64,000 nt of DNA from Candidatus Eiseniibacteriota bacterium (GTDB taxonomy: Bacteria; Eisenbacteria; RBG-16-71-46). The translations under genes and the position numbers were made by a program. This document shows positions 17,232 through 25,681 of this stretch, piece after piece (within the stretch, counting starts at the first letter, position 1; each line of letters opens with the position of its first letter). The DNA lies in the NCBI GenBank assembly GCA_016215625.1, contig JACRIW010000121.1:1-64000 (forward strand), given 5' to 3'. Below the pieces are notes generated by a model. It was not told the origin of the DNA and ran no database searches. It saw only the letters and a program-made list of their open reading frames with translations.

Positions 17232-18407
17232 ATGCTCGACCAGCAGCCCATGTCGCCGCAGGAGGCCGCGCGCGCGGCCCTGCACGCCATCTGGACGTTC
17301 CCTTCGATCCTCTTCAGCGCGTTCCTCATGGCGTGGGCGGCCGAGGGCGCGCAGTTCTACATCTCGCAGGGACTGGCGCTGGCGCTGCTCGCGTGGCTGC
17401 AGACGCTGCCCGAGTTCGCGGTCGAGGCGGTGATCGCGTGGCACGGCGACGTGCCGCTCATGACCGCCAACTTCACGGGCGCGCTGCGTCTGCTCACCGG
17501 CGTGGGCTGGCCGATGATCTGGATCGTGTTCGCGATCTTCGAGCACCGCCGCGGCGAGACGCGGGCGATGCCGCCCATCCACCTGAGCCGCGAGCACGCC
17601 GCGACCGTCGCCGGGCTCGCGCCGCCGCTGCTGTACTTCGTGTGGATCATCGTGAAGGGTTCGCTCGATCTGGTGGATGCCGGCGTGCTGCTCGCGATGT
17701 ACGTCGCCTACCTCGCGCTGCTCCAGCGCATCCCACCCTCCGAGCACGAGGTCGAGGCCGACGCGCCGCGCGTCGTGCGCATCGTGCTCGCGTGGCCCGA
17801 ACCGAAGCGCCTCATGGGCGTCGTCGCGCTCTTCCTGTCCGGCGGCGTCGCGCTGTTCTTCATCGCGACGCCGTTCCTCGACAGCATGAAGGGCGTGGCG
17901 ATCACGATGGGCGTCTCACAGTTCGTGTTCGTGCAGTGGGTCGCGCCGTTCCTGTCCGAGATGCCCGAAAAGACGAGCGCGTTCGTGTGGGCGAAGAGCC
18001 GCGGCAAGGCCGGCATGGCGCTCATGAACATGGCGTCCTCGAACGTGAACCAGTGGACCGTGCTCGCGGCGATGATCCCGATCGTGTACTCGATCGCGCG
18101 CGGCGAGCCCTCGGCCGTGCCTGTGGACGAGCATCGCGTCGAACTGGTCCTGACGCTGCTGCAGAGCGCGCTCGGCGTGGTGCTGCTCGCGAACTTCCGC
18201 TTCCACGCGCACGAGGCGCTGGGGCTGTTCGGCCTGTGGCTCGCGCAGTTCCTCGTGCCGCACTGGCGCGAGGAGATCTGCTGGTTCTACGGCGCGTGGC
18301 TCGGCTTCGAGCTGCTTTCGACGTTCTGGCGCCCCGGACGGCTGCAGGCGTTCGCCGTGCTGCCGCAGCTCTGGGTCGAAGGCTCTCGCCACAGGACGGC
18401 GAAGTAG
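17232..18407 (+). CDS. Sodium/calcium exchanger-like membrane antiporter (CaCA type)
   Basis: 391 residues, about ten membrane helices. Two inverted alpha-repeat-like segments are visible: LPEFAVEAVIAWHGDVPLMT with TANFTGALRLLTGVGWP, and SEMPEKTSAFVWAKSRGKAG with MNMASSNVNQWTVLA. The acidic Glu in each (LPE, EMPE) fits the cation site of CaCA exchangers. ATG with GAGGAG four bases upstream. Expected role: inner-membrane Ca2+ or other cation extrusion against Na+ or H+. It converges with murJ (13-bp gap). The family call is from repeat architecture, so the ion is unknown. Confidence 0.75.
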   Translation: MLDQQPMSPQEAARAALHAIWTFPSILFSAFLMAWAAEGAQFYISQGLALALLAWLQTLPEFAVEAVIAWHGDVPLMTANFTGALRLLTGVGWPMIWIVFAIFEHRRGETRAMPPIHLSREHAATVAGLAPPLLYFVWIIVKGSLDLVDAGVLLAMYVAYLALLQRIPPSEHEVEADAPRVVRIVLAWPEPKRLMGVVALFLSGGVALFFIATPFLDSMKGVAITMGVSQFVFVQWVAPFLSEMPEKTSAFVWAKSRGKAGMALMNMASSNVNQWTVLAAMIPIVYSIARGEPSAVPVDEHRVELVLTLLQSALGVVLLANFRFHAHEALGLFGLWLAQFLVPHWREEICWFYGAWLGFELLSTFWRPGRLQAFAVLPQLWVEGSRHRTAK

Positions 18408-18420
18408 CGCCTGCCCCCGC

Positions 18421-20064
18421 TCAGCGCCGGAAGCGCCTCAGCACGGATCCCGCGGCGTCCTCGAACAGCGACAGCTCCTCGACACGCGCCAGGCGCAGCG
18501 TGCCCCAGAAGAGCGTGAGCGCCACCGCCGCCGAAACGACCACGGTGCCCGTCAGCGCGAGGTGCCCGCGCGTGACGCCCGGTCCCGCGAGCGCGAGAAT
18601 GCCCGCGAGGGCGCCGCCCACGAGTGCGGAGGCCACGGCCACGCGCGCGAGCGTCGCGGCGATCCGGCGGCCTTCGAATCCGCCGATGCGGCCGCGCAGC
18701 AGGAACGCGAGCTGCGTGACGTTGGCGAGCGCCGCGGCCGACGAGGCGAGCGCGAGCCCGCGATGGCCCAGCCCGAGCGGAGCGAGCGGCCCCACGAGCG
18801 CGAGGTTGAGCACCACGTTGATCGCCACCGACGTGAGACTGGAACGCATGGGTGTCTTCGTGTCGCCGAGCGCGTAGAACGTGCGCGAGAAGATGCCCAC
18901 CGCGGCGAAGCACGGCAGGCCGACGCAGTACATGACGAGCGCGGCGGCGGTCTGGTCCGTGGCCGCGGCGGTGAAGCGTCCGTGCTGGAACAGCAGCGCG
19001 ATCACCGGGCGCGCCATGACCGCGAGGTAGACCGCGGCGGGAATCGTGAGCAGCAGCACGAGGCGCACCGCGGCCGAGAGCGTGCGCTTGAGCGCGGGCA
19101 TGTCCGCGTTCACCGCGGCGCGCGAAAGCGCCGGCATCGACACGGTGGCGAGCGCGATGCCGAAGACGCCGATCGGCAGCTGCATGAGGCGGAACGCGCA
19201 GTAGAGCCACGTGACCGCTCCCTCCTGCATGCGGCTCGCGAGGTTGTTGCTCACGAAGATGTTCACGTTCGTCGCCGCGAGCCCGATCGTCGCCGGGATC
19301 ATGAGCAGCGCCACCCGCCGCACGCCCGGGTGCCACGTCGGCCACTCGAAGCGGAACTCGAAGCCCTGCGCGCGCAGCGACGGCAGCTGCACGGCGAGCT
19401 GCAGCGCCGCGCCGAGCACGACGCCGACCGCCATCGCGACGACCGGCGGCACGCCGAAGCGCGCACACACGGGCACGAGCGCGAGCCCGAACACGATCAT
19501 GCCGACGTTGAGCAGCGCCGGCGCGAGCGCGGGCACGCCGAACACTCCGCGCGCGTTGAGCATGCCCATCGCCGCGGCCGCGAGCGCGACGAGCGGCAGG
19601 AACGGCAGCATGATCCGGAACAGCGTCTCCGTGAGTTCGAGCTTGCCGGGCTGCTCCGCGAAGCCCGCCGCGAGCAGGTGCATGAGCTGCGGCGCGAACA
19701 GCGCCCCGAGCACGCACAGTGACGTGAGCGTCACGAGCAGCGTCGCCATGAGCTGCCGGCCGAGCGCCCAGGCCTCCGCCGCGCCGCGCTTCTGCTCGTA
19801 CTCGGTGAACGTCGGGATGAACGACGCCGACATCGCGCCTTCGGCGAACAGGTCGCGCAGGAGGTTCGGCACGCGGAACGCGGTGTTGAATGCGTCGCTC
19901 GCGAAGCCGGCGCCGAACATCGCCGCCATCACCTGGTCGCGCGCGAGCCCGAGCACGCGCGAGAGCAGCGTCGCGGCGCCGACCTTGCCCGCGTCGCGAG
20001 CGACCGCCCGGCCCGCGGCGTCGGGCGCCTGCGCGTCGGGACGCGCTTTCGGGGGCGTGCTCAC
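18421..20064 (-). CDS. murJ: Lipid II flippase MurJ
   Basis: 547-residue MOP-superfamily protein with about 14 membrane helices. N-terminal family blocks are clear: LLSRVLGLARDQVMAAMFG, SDAFNTAFRVPNLLRDLFAEG and FIPTFTEYEQKRG. It moves lipid II across the inner membrane for peptidoglycan synthesis. GTG start 30 bp from the divergent uppP start. uppP recycles the same undecaprenyl carrier, so the divergent pair is functionally coherent. Confidence 0.93.
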   Translation of the reverse strand: MSTPPKARPDAQAPDAAGRAVARDAGKVGAATLLSRVLGLARDQVMAAMFGAGFASDAFNTAFRVPNLLRDLFAEGAMSASFIPTFTEYEQKRGAAEAWALGRQLMATLLVTLTSLCVLGALFAPQLMHLLAAGFAEQPGKLELTETLFRIMLPFLPLVALAAAAMGMLNARGVFGVPALAPALLNVGMIVFGLALVPVCARFGVPPVVAMAVGVVLGAALQLAVQLPSLRAQGFEFRFEWPTWHPGVRRVALLMIPATIGLAATNVNIFVSNNLASRMQEGAVTWLYCAFRLMQLPIGVFGIALATVSMPALSRAAVNADMPALKRTLSAAVRLVLLLTIPAAVYLAVMARPVIALLFQHGRFTAAATDQTAAALVMYCVGLPCFAAVGIFSRTFYALGDTKTPMRSSLTSVAINVVLNLALVGPLAPLGLGHRGLALASSAAALANVTQLAFLLRGRIGGFEGRRIAATLARVAVASALVGGALAGILALAGPGVTRGHLALTGTVVVSAAVALTLFWGTLRLARVEELSLFEDAAGSVLRRFRR

Positions 20065-20080
20065 GGGCGCGTCCCCGTGT

Positions 20081-20086
20081 TAGCGT
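20081..20086 (+). promoter_or_regulatory. -10 element of uppP (leaderless type)
   Basis: TAGCGT followed by GCCGCCCC and ATG. The 19-base block from 20079 to the ATG matches the block before the nucleotide-sugar dehydrogenase at 18 of 19 positions. No Shine-Dalgarno, and no clear -35, because the region lies inside the murJ start. Confidence 0.5.
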
Positions 20087-20094
20087 GCCGCCCC

Positions 20095-20916
20095 ATGCTC
20101 ACACTCCTGCCCGCTTCCACGATCACGCCGCTGCAGGCCGCCGTCCTCGGCGCCGTGCAGGGCCTCACCGAACTGCTGCCGGTCTCGAGCAGCGCCCACC
20201 TGTATCTCGTCCCGACGCTGCTGGGCTGGAAGTACGAAGGGCTCGCGTTCGACGTCGCGCTGCACGCCGGCACGCTGGTCGCGCTCGTGATCGCGTTCTG
20301 GAACGACTGGTGGACGATGGCGACGGACCTGTTCGCGAAGGACGCCGCGAAGGCGCGCGAGGCGCGCACGCTGTGGGCGCTCCTGATCGTCGCGACCATT
20401 CCCGCCGCGATCGTGGGCAAGCTGCTCGACGACGTCGCGGAGCAGCAGCTGCGCAGCCTGCTGCTGCAGGCGGCCACGCTCAGCGTGTTCGGCCTGCTGC
20501 TGTGGCTCGCCGACCGCACGCCCACGAAGGGCGCCGACGAGCGCTCGCCGGGCTGGTTCACCGGCGTCGCCATGGGGCTCGCGCAGTGCCTCGCGCTCGT
20601 GCCGGGCGTGTCGCGCTCCGGCGTCACGATGACGGCCGGCCGCTTCCTCGGCCTCTCGCGTCCCGCCGCCGCGCGCTTCTCGTTCCTGCTCGCGACGCCC
20701 ATCACGTTCGGCGCGATCGTGCTCAAGCTCAAGGACGTGCCCCAGGACGTGCCCGGCCCGACGCTCGCGATCGCGGTCGTGACTTCGGCGGCCTTCGGAA
20801 CGCTCGCGATCAAGCTGCTGCTCGGCATGGTGCGGCGCACGGGCTTCGGCGTGTTCTTCGCGTACCGGGCGGCGCTCTCGGCGGTCATCGTCGCCTTCTG
20901 GTGGACGCACCGCTGA
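20095..20916 (+). CDS. uppP: Undecaprenyl-diphosphatase
   Basis: BacA/UppP-type membrane phosphatase, 273 residues, eight or so helices. It recycles undecaprenyl pyrophosphate for cell-wall polymers. Signature motifs intact: QGLTELLPVSSSAHL near the N-terminus, EGLAFDVALHAGT, and PGVSRSGVTMTAG near 175-190. I use the ATG at 20095 (eight bases past the -10); a GTG six codons earlier would lie upstream of the -10. Ends four bases from the convergent sigma-factor gene. Confidence 0.93.
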   Translation: MLTLLPASTITPLQAAVLGAVQGLTELLPVSSSAHLYLVPTLLGWKYEGLAFDVALHAGTLVALVIAFWNDWWTMATDLFAKDAAKAREARTLWALLIVATIPAAIVGKLLDDVAEQQLRSLLLQAATLSVFGLLLWLADRTPTKGADERSPGWFTGVAMGLAQCLALVPGVSRSGVTMTAGRFLGLSRPAAARFSFLLATPITFGAIVLKLKDVPQDVPGPTLAIAVVTSAAFGTLAIKLLLGMVRRTGFGVFFAYRAALSAVIVAFWWTHR

Positions 20917-20920
20917 GCGG

Positions 20921-21535
20921 TCACGCCCGCGGCTTGCGCGACAGCTTTTCGCGGAAGTAGCGGTTCACGCGGTCGCGCAGGTGCACGCGCGCGCGATGGA
21001 GCCGCGACTTGACCGCCGCCACGGTGAGCCCGAGTTCGCGGGCCACCTGCTCGTTGCTCTGCTCCATGATGTCGCGGAGCATGAACACCTCGCGCTCGTT
21101 GGCCGGCAGCTTCTCGACTTCGGCGGCGAGGATCTCGCGCGTCTCGGCGTCGAGCAGGTCGTCGAGCGGCTGCGCCGACCAGTCGGCGATCGCCATCGGC
21201 TCGGCGTCCTCGTTCGTGCTCTGCGACTGCTCGTAGGACACGTGGCCGTCGCGGCGGCGCCGGTACTTCATGAGCGCGGCGTTCGTGCCGATGCGGTACA
21301 TCCACGTCGAGAACGTGGACTCCGCCTTGAAGTTCTTGAGCCCGCGGAACGCCGACAGGAACGCGTCCTGCGTCGCCTCGGCGGCGTCGTCGTCGTGGCG
21401 CAGGATCTTGAAGGTGAGCCGGAAGACCTTGTCCTGGTAACGGCGCACGAGCTCGTCGAACGCGCGCGTCTCACCCGCCTGCGCGAGCTTCACGAGGTCC
21501 GCATCCGGCTCCGCCGTCCAGTTCACCACGCTCAT
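20921..21535 (-). CDS. RNA polymerase sigma factor, ECF (sigma-70 family)
   Basis: 204 residues. Region 2 spans about 20-95 (AFDELVRRYQDKVFRL, DDAAEATQDAFLSAF, FSTWMYRIGTNAAL) and region 4 about 140-195 (LPANEREVFMLRDIMEQS, VAAVKSRLHRARVHLRDRV). It resembles the RpoE/SigW class. No anti-sigma gene is adjacent; the ATG overlaps the broken amidohydrolase stop (ATGA), so it is read from the FAH/amidohydrolase transcript. Its regulon is not evident from the window. Confidence 0.92.
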   Translation of the reverse strand: MSVVNWTAEPDADLVKLAQAGETRAFDELVRRYQDKVFRLTFKILRHDDDAAEATQDAFLSAFRGLKNFKAESTFSTWMYRIGTNAALMKYRRRRDGHVSYEQSQSTNEDAEPMAIADWSAQPLDDLLDAETREILAAEVEKLPANEREVFMLRDIMEQSNEQVARELGLTVAAVKSRLHRARVHLRDRVNRYFREKLSRKPRA

Positions 21536-23160
21536 GATCGTTCCCGGTGCCCGGCCACACCGGTCGTGACGTCCGTCACGGCGGCGGCCCGGGGAGATAC
21601 ATACACGATTTCCCCGCCGAGCACTGTGACGGCTGGGCGGGAATCCGGCAACCGTTCGGGATCCGTCAGGAACAGGTCACGCTCCCAGAGCACGAGATCG
21701 GCCTCGTCGCCGGGCGTGAGCGTGCACACGCCGAAGCCACCCGCCGCGGCCGCGGCGCCGCTCGTGTACGCGGCGAGCGCATCCTGGAGCGCCAGCGCCT
21801 GCTCCGGCACGAAGGCCTCGCTCGCGCCCGGTGCGCGGCGTTCGGTGGCCGCGTGCAGCCCGAGGGCGGCGAAGGGCGGCTCGACGGGCGCGTCCGACCC
21901 GAACGCGAGCCTCGCCCCCGCGTCGCGCAGCGCGCGCCACGGATAGCTGTTCGCGATGCGCGCGCCCCAGGCCGTGCGTGCGGCGTGAATGTCGCTCACG
22001 CAGTGCTGCGGCTGCATGCTCGCCGTCACGCCGAGCGCCGCGAAGCGCGGCACGTCCGCCGGATCGAGCAGCTGCACGTGCTCGATGCGAGGCGGGATCG
22101 CGCACGTGCGCGAGGCGTCGCAGGCGGCGAACGCGTCGAGCGCGTGGCGCACGGCGGCGTCGCCGATCGCGTGGATCGCGCAGGCGAAGCCCTTGTTCGC
22201 GGCGCGCGCCACGATGCGCGCGAGCGCGTCGGGCGCAATGAGCGTCATGCCCGTGCCGGGCGTGTCGGCCCACGGCGCGAGCAGTGCGGCGGTCCGCGAA
22301 CCGAGAGTGCCGTCGGCGAACAGCTTGAGCGCACCGATCCGGAACCACGCGTCGCCGTCGCCGCTCGCGCGCCCATCGAGCGAGAGCCACTCGAGCTGCG
22401 ATTCGTCCACCATCTGCAGCACGCGCAGGCGGCGGCGCGACGCGAGCGTGCGCATGCGCGCGAAGTCGGCGGCGTCGCGCTGGAAGTCGTGCACGCACGT
22501 GATGCCGAGCGCGTGCAGCGCCGCGGCCGCGTCGTCGAGCAGCGCGGCGTCGAGCGCAGGGGCGGCCCGGCTCTCGAGCGCGGCGAACGCGCGCACCGCG
22601 TGCTCACGGACGATGCCGGTGGGCTCTCCCGCGGCGTCGCGCTCGAAGCGCCCGCCCTCGGGATCGCTCGTGGCACGCGTCACACCGGCCGCGCGCAGCG
22701 CCGCGGAGTTCACCCAGTACGTGTGGAAATCGTGCCGCCAGAGCAGCACCGGGCGCTCGCCCGTGACGGCGTCGAGCGACGCACGGTCGGGTGCGCTCTC
22801 CCAGCGGTCGGCGTCCCAGCCGCGCCCGAGCACCGGCGCGTCGCCGGGCGTGGCGTCGAGCGCCGCGCGCACGCGTTAGAGCGCCTCGGCAATCGTGGCG
22901 GAGCCGCGCAGGTCGGCCTGGCGGCGGGCGCGCGCCCACGGGACGAAGTGCAGGTGCGCGTCGCACAGTCCGCTCGTGAGCGTCGCACCGGCGGCGTTGA
23001 TCACGCGCGCGTGCGGGTTCAGCAGGCGGAGTTCGTCCGAGGCGCCGACCGCGGCGATGCGGCCGTCCTCGACCAGCACGGCGTCGGCACGCACCTCGGG
23101 CTCCGGCCAGAGCCGGGCGCGCGTGAAGAGCAGGGGCGAATCGTTCCGGGCGGCGCTCAC
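21532..23160 (-). pseudogene. YtcJ-like metal-dependent amidohydrolase interrupted by an in-frame TAA
   Basis: A complete amidohydrolase_3 reading frame of 543 codons, starting at a GTG that overlaps the FAH-gene stop (GTGA), except for a TAA at codon 95 (22876-22878). Before the stop: DAVLVEDGRIAAVGASDE and the metal motif GLCDAHLHFV. After it: VRAALDATP, LGRGWDADRWE, HDFHTYWVNSAALRAAGV, AIHAIGDAAV, RIEHVQ and FGSDAPV, all in the same frame and in normal family order. One point mutation (for example GAA or CAA to TAA) or a sequencing/assembly error explains it. The 94-residue fragment cannot be active; internal restart from a downstream GTG would lack the HxH. Confidence 0.85.
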
Positions 23161-23957
23161 GACTCGCGGGTCCCGATGGAGTGCCGCAGCACGCCGACGC
23201 CCTCGACTTCGACCTCGACCACGTCGCCGGGTTCGAGCGGCGCGATGCCCGCCGGCGTGCCCGTGGCGATCAGGTCGCCCGGCTCGAGCGTCATGTGGCG
23301 CGAGACGTGGCTCACGAGGAACGCCGGGCCGAAGTGCATCTGCGACGAGCGCGCACGCTGGCGCACCTCGCCGTTCACGCGCAGTTCGAGCGCGAGGTCG
23401 AGCGGCGAAAGTCCCCAGGCGACGTACGGGCCGAACGGCGCGAACGTGTCGTGTCCTTTGGCGCGCGCCCACTGCCCGTCGCTCTTCTGCCAGTTGCGCG
23501 CGGAGACGTCGTCGAACGCCGTGACGCCCGCGACGTACGAGAGCGCCTCCTCGGGGCGGACCGCGGTGGCCCGGCGCCCGATCACGAGCGCGACCTCACC
23601 CTCCGGATCGAGCCGTTCGACTCCCGCGGGATATCGCACCACTCCCTCCGGCGCGAGCACGCTGCTCGGGGGCTTGAGGAACATGAGTGGTTCGGCGGGA
23701 ACGCCCGCACCCGGCGCGTTGGTCAGGCTTTCGCGCGCATGCTCGACATAGTTGAGCCCGATGCAGACGATCTTCGTGGGCTCGCTCGGCGCGAGCAGTT
23801 CGACACGCTCGAGCGCGTCACGTTCCCCGGTGGGGACGCCCCCGAGCCACGGCGCGGCCGTGAGGCGCAGGAGGTCGCGGCCCGAGACTTCTCCGTAAGA
23901 AATCGCGCCGTCGAGACGATAACGGGCGATGAGCGCGTGCGGATGGGTGGGATTCAC
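23157..23957 (-). CDS. Fumarylacetoacetate hydrolase (FAH) family protein
   Basis: 266 residues. FAH-fold features: KIVCIGLNYVEHARES, PLMFLKPPSSVL, the metal-binding EGEVALVIGR (Glu-x-Glu), VAGVTAFDDVSARNWQ, and ATGTPAGIAPLEPGD. The family covers acylpyruvate hydrolases, 2-hydroxyhepta-diene-dioate isomerases and oxaloacetate decarboxylases; the sequence alone does not choose. Start set at the GTG of VNPTHPHALIARY, seven bases past a TATGCT -10 with no Shine-Dalgarno. First gene of a unit with the amidohydrolase and sigma factor. Confidence 0.88.
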   Translation of the reverse strand: MNPTHPHALIARYRLDGAISYGEVSGRDLLRLTAAPWLGGVPTGERDALERVELLAPSEPTKIVCIGLNYVEHARESLTNAPGAGVPAEPLMFLKPPSSVLAPEGVVRYPAGVERLDPEGEVALVIGRRATAVRPEEALSYVAGVTAFDDVSARNWQKSDGQWARAKGHDTFAPFGPYVAWGLSPLDLALELRVNGEVRQRARSSQMHFGPAFLVSHVSRHMTLEPGDLIATGTPAGIAPLEPGDVVEVEVEGVGVLRHSIGTRES

Positions 23958-23964
23958 GGGCGGC

Positions 23965-23970
23965 AGCATA
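23965..23970 (-). promoter_or_regulatory. -10 element of the FAH-family gene (leaderless type)
   Basis: TATGCT, then GCCGCCC, then GTG. A weak TTTTGG -35 lies 17 bp upstream (23988-23993). Confidence 0.45.
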
Positions 23971-24220
23971 GCCCACGGACGCTCCTCCCAAAAAAAAGGG
24001 AGGCACCCGTCGTTCGCGTGATGCAACCACCGGGGGCACTCCTGGAGCGACGGCACGTCCACTTCGCTTCACAAGGGTGTCGGGGGCACAGGTGCACGGC
24101 GAAGACAGAACGCCTCTCGACCCGGAAGTTTCGGCCGTCTCCTCGGCGCCGGTCAAGAAGGAAGTCCACTTTCCTGTCAACTTTGCGGCCTTCCGGCCAC
24201 CCGGCCGGTGCCCGCCCGGA

Positions 24221-24250
24221 TTGACGCTCGTTCCCCGCCCTTGTTAGCGT
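24221..24250 (+). promoter_or_regulatory. Leaderless-type promoter of the nucleotide-sugar dehydrogenase
   Basis: TTGACG (24221-24226), 18-bp spacer, TAGCGT (24245-24250), then GCCGCCCT directly before the ATG. This is the clearest example of the motif in the window. Confidence 0.7.
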
Positions 24251-24258
24251 GCCGCCCT

Positions 24259-25596
24259 ATGAAAAAGACTCCGAAAAGCACCCGAACCTCTGATGCCGCC
24301 GCCCTGCTGAAATCCCGCCTCGACCGCAAGACCGCCAAGCTCGGCGTGATCGGTCTGGGCTATGTGGGCCTGCCCCTCGCCGTCGAACTGGCCCTGGCCG
24401 GTTTCGAGGTGTACGGCGTGGACATCGACGAAGCCCGCGTGAAGCAGCTCCAGAAGGGCGTCTCCTACATCCAGGACGTGCCGACCGCGGACGTGAAGAA
24501 GCTCGTCCGCGAGGGCCGCCTGCACGCCTCGACCGATTTCTCGGTGCTCAAGAAGTGCGACACCGTGAACATCTGCGTGCCCACGCCGCTCAGCAAGCAG
24601 CGCGACCCCGACGTGTCGTTCATCGTGGCCGCGACCGAGCAGGTCCAGAAGTACCTGCACAAGGGCATGCTCGTGATCCTCGAGAGCACGACCTACCCCG
24701 GCACGACGGACGAACTGGTGCTGCCGATGCTCCGCTCCACCGGACTCGAGGTCGGCAAGGACTTCTTCCTCGCCTTCAGCCCCGAGCGCGTGGACCCGGG
24801 CAACCCGCAGTTCCAGACGCGCAACATCCCGAAGGTCGTCGGCGGCGTGACCGCGCCGTGCACCGAAGTCGCGGTGAAGCTCTACGAGCAGCGTCTCGAC
24901 AAGGTGATCCCGGTGTCGTCCACGCAGGTCGCCGAGATGGTCAAGCTGCTCGAGAACACGTTCCGCAGCGTGAACATCGGCCTCGTGAACGAGCTCGCGC
25001 TCATGTGCGCGCGCATGCACATCGACGTGTGGGAGGTCATCTCGGCCGCGGCGACCAAGCCGTTCGGCTTCATGCCCTTCTACCCCGGTCCGGGCCTCGG
25101 CGGTCACTGCATCCCGATCGACCCGTTCTACCTGTCGTGGAAGGCGCGCGCGAGCGGCTTCGAGGCGCGCTTCATCGAGCTCGCCGGCCACGTCAACGGC
25201 CACATGCCCGACCACGTCGTCGAGCTGGTCTCCGAGGCGCTCAACCGCAACGGCAAGGCGATCCGCGGCTCCAAGGTGCTCGTGCTCGGCGTGGCGTACA
25301 AGGCCGACATCGACGACGTGCGCGAGAGCCCCTCGCTCGACATCATGGAGAAGCTCCGCGAGCGCGGCGCGAAGATCGAGTACTGCGATCCGCACGTCGA
25401 GAGCATCCGCTTCGCGGGCGCCAAGCTGAAGAGCGTGCCGTTCACGGCGACGAGCATCAAGCGCTTCGACTGCGCGGTCATCGCCACCGCGCACAAGGCG
25501 TTCAAGTACTCGGACGTCCTGCGCTGGTCGAAGGCGGTCGTGGACACGCGCAACGCGCTCAAGGGCAAGAAGTCGAACAAGATCGTGCGCCTGTAA
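24259..25596 (+). CDS. Nucleotide-sugar dehydrogenase (UDP-GlcNAc/UDP-Glc 6-dehydrogenase type)
   Basis: 445 residues. NAD-binding GVIGLGYVGLPLA near 32-44, the central dimerisation helix region, catalytic Cys in GPGLGGHCIPIDPFYLSWKA (about 275-295), and a C-terminal UDP-binding domain (VLVLGVAYKADIDDVRESPS). The VPTPL and STTYPGTT motifs and the GGHCIPIDP catalytic loop resemble WbpA/WecC-type UDP-HexNAc dehydrogenases more than Ugd. It oxidises C6 of a UDP sugar to a uronic acid for surface polysaccharide. The ATG is followed by an A-rich start (MKKTPKS). Monocistronic: strong hairpin follows. Confidence 0.9.
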   Translation: MKKTPKSTRTSDAAALLKSRLDRKTAKLGVIGLGYVGLPLAVELALAGFEVYGVDIDEARVKQLQKGVSYIQDVPTADVKKLVREGRLHASTDFSVLKKCDTVNICVPTPLSKQRDPDVSFIVAATEQVQKYLHKGMLVILESTTYPGTTDELVLPMLRSTGLEVGKDFFLAFSPERVDPGNPQFQTRNIPKVVGGVTAPCTEVAVKLYEQRLDKVIPVSSTQVAEMVKLLENTFRSVNIGLVNELALMCARMHIDVWEVISAAATKPFGFMPFYPGPGLGGHCIPIDPFYLSWKARASGFEARFIELAGHVNGHMPDHVVELVSEALNRNGKAIRGSKVLVLGVAYKADIDDVRESPSLDIMEKLRERGAKIEYCDPHVESIRFAGAKLKSVPFTATSIKRFDCAVIATAHKAFKYSDVLRWSKAVVDTRNALKGKKSNKIVRL

Positions 25597-25620
25597 CCCG
25601 CGCGCACCGATTCACTCGAA

Positions 25621-25653
25621 CGGCCCGCCACTCGGAGCACGAGCGGCGGGCCG
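25621..25653 (+). terminator. Terminator hairpin after the nucleotide-sugar dehydrogenase
   Basis: 14-bp stem with one A-C mismatch (25621-25634 with 25640-25653), 5-base loop, followed by a weak GTTT. It lies between convergent genes and may serve both. Confidence 0.6.
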
Positions 25654-25681
25654 AGTCGTTTCGGGCGCGCGCGGCGGGCGG

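Larger units (their letters stand above)
23958..24258. other. Divergent intergenic region, FAH gene / nucleotide-sugar dehydrogenase
   Basis: 301 bp without a gene. It holds the two face-away leaderless promoters, a poly-A/T run (23990-23997) and an imperfect dyad around GGAAGTCCACTTTCC near 24161-24175. No other structure seen. Confidence 0.6.

Noticed and set aside
20064-20095. A TANNNT -10 for murJ in the 30-bp gap with uppP
   Set aside because: Reverse strand reads TAACAC, which fails the last T, and the distance to the GTG is 12 bp; murJ promoter left unassigned.
22876-22878. Recoding (stop read-through) of the amidohydrolase TAA
   Set aside because: TAA is not used for selenocysteine or pyrrolysine, and no downstream recoding structure was evident.
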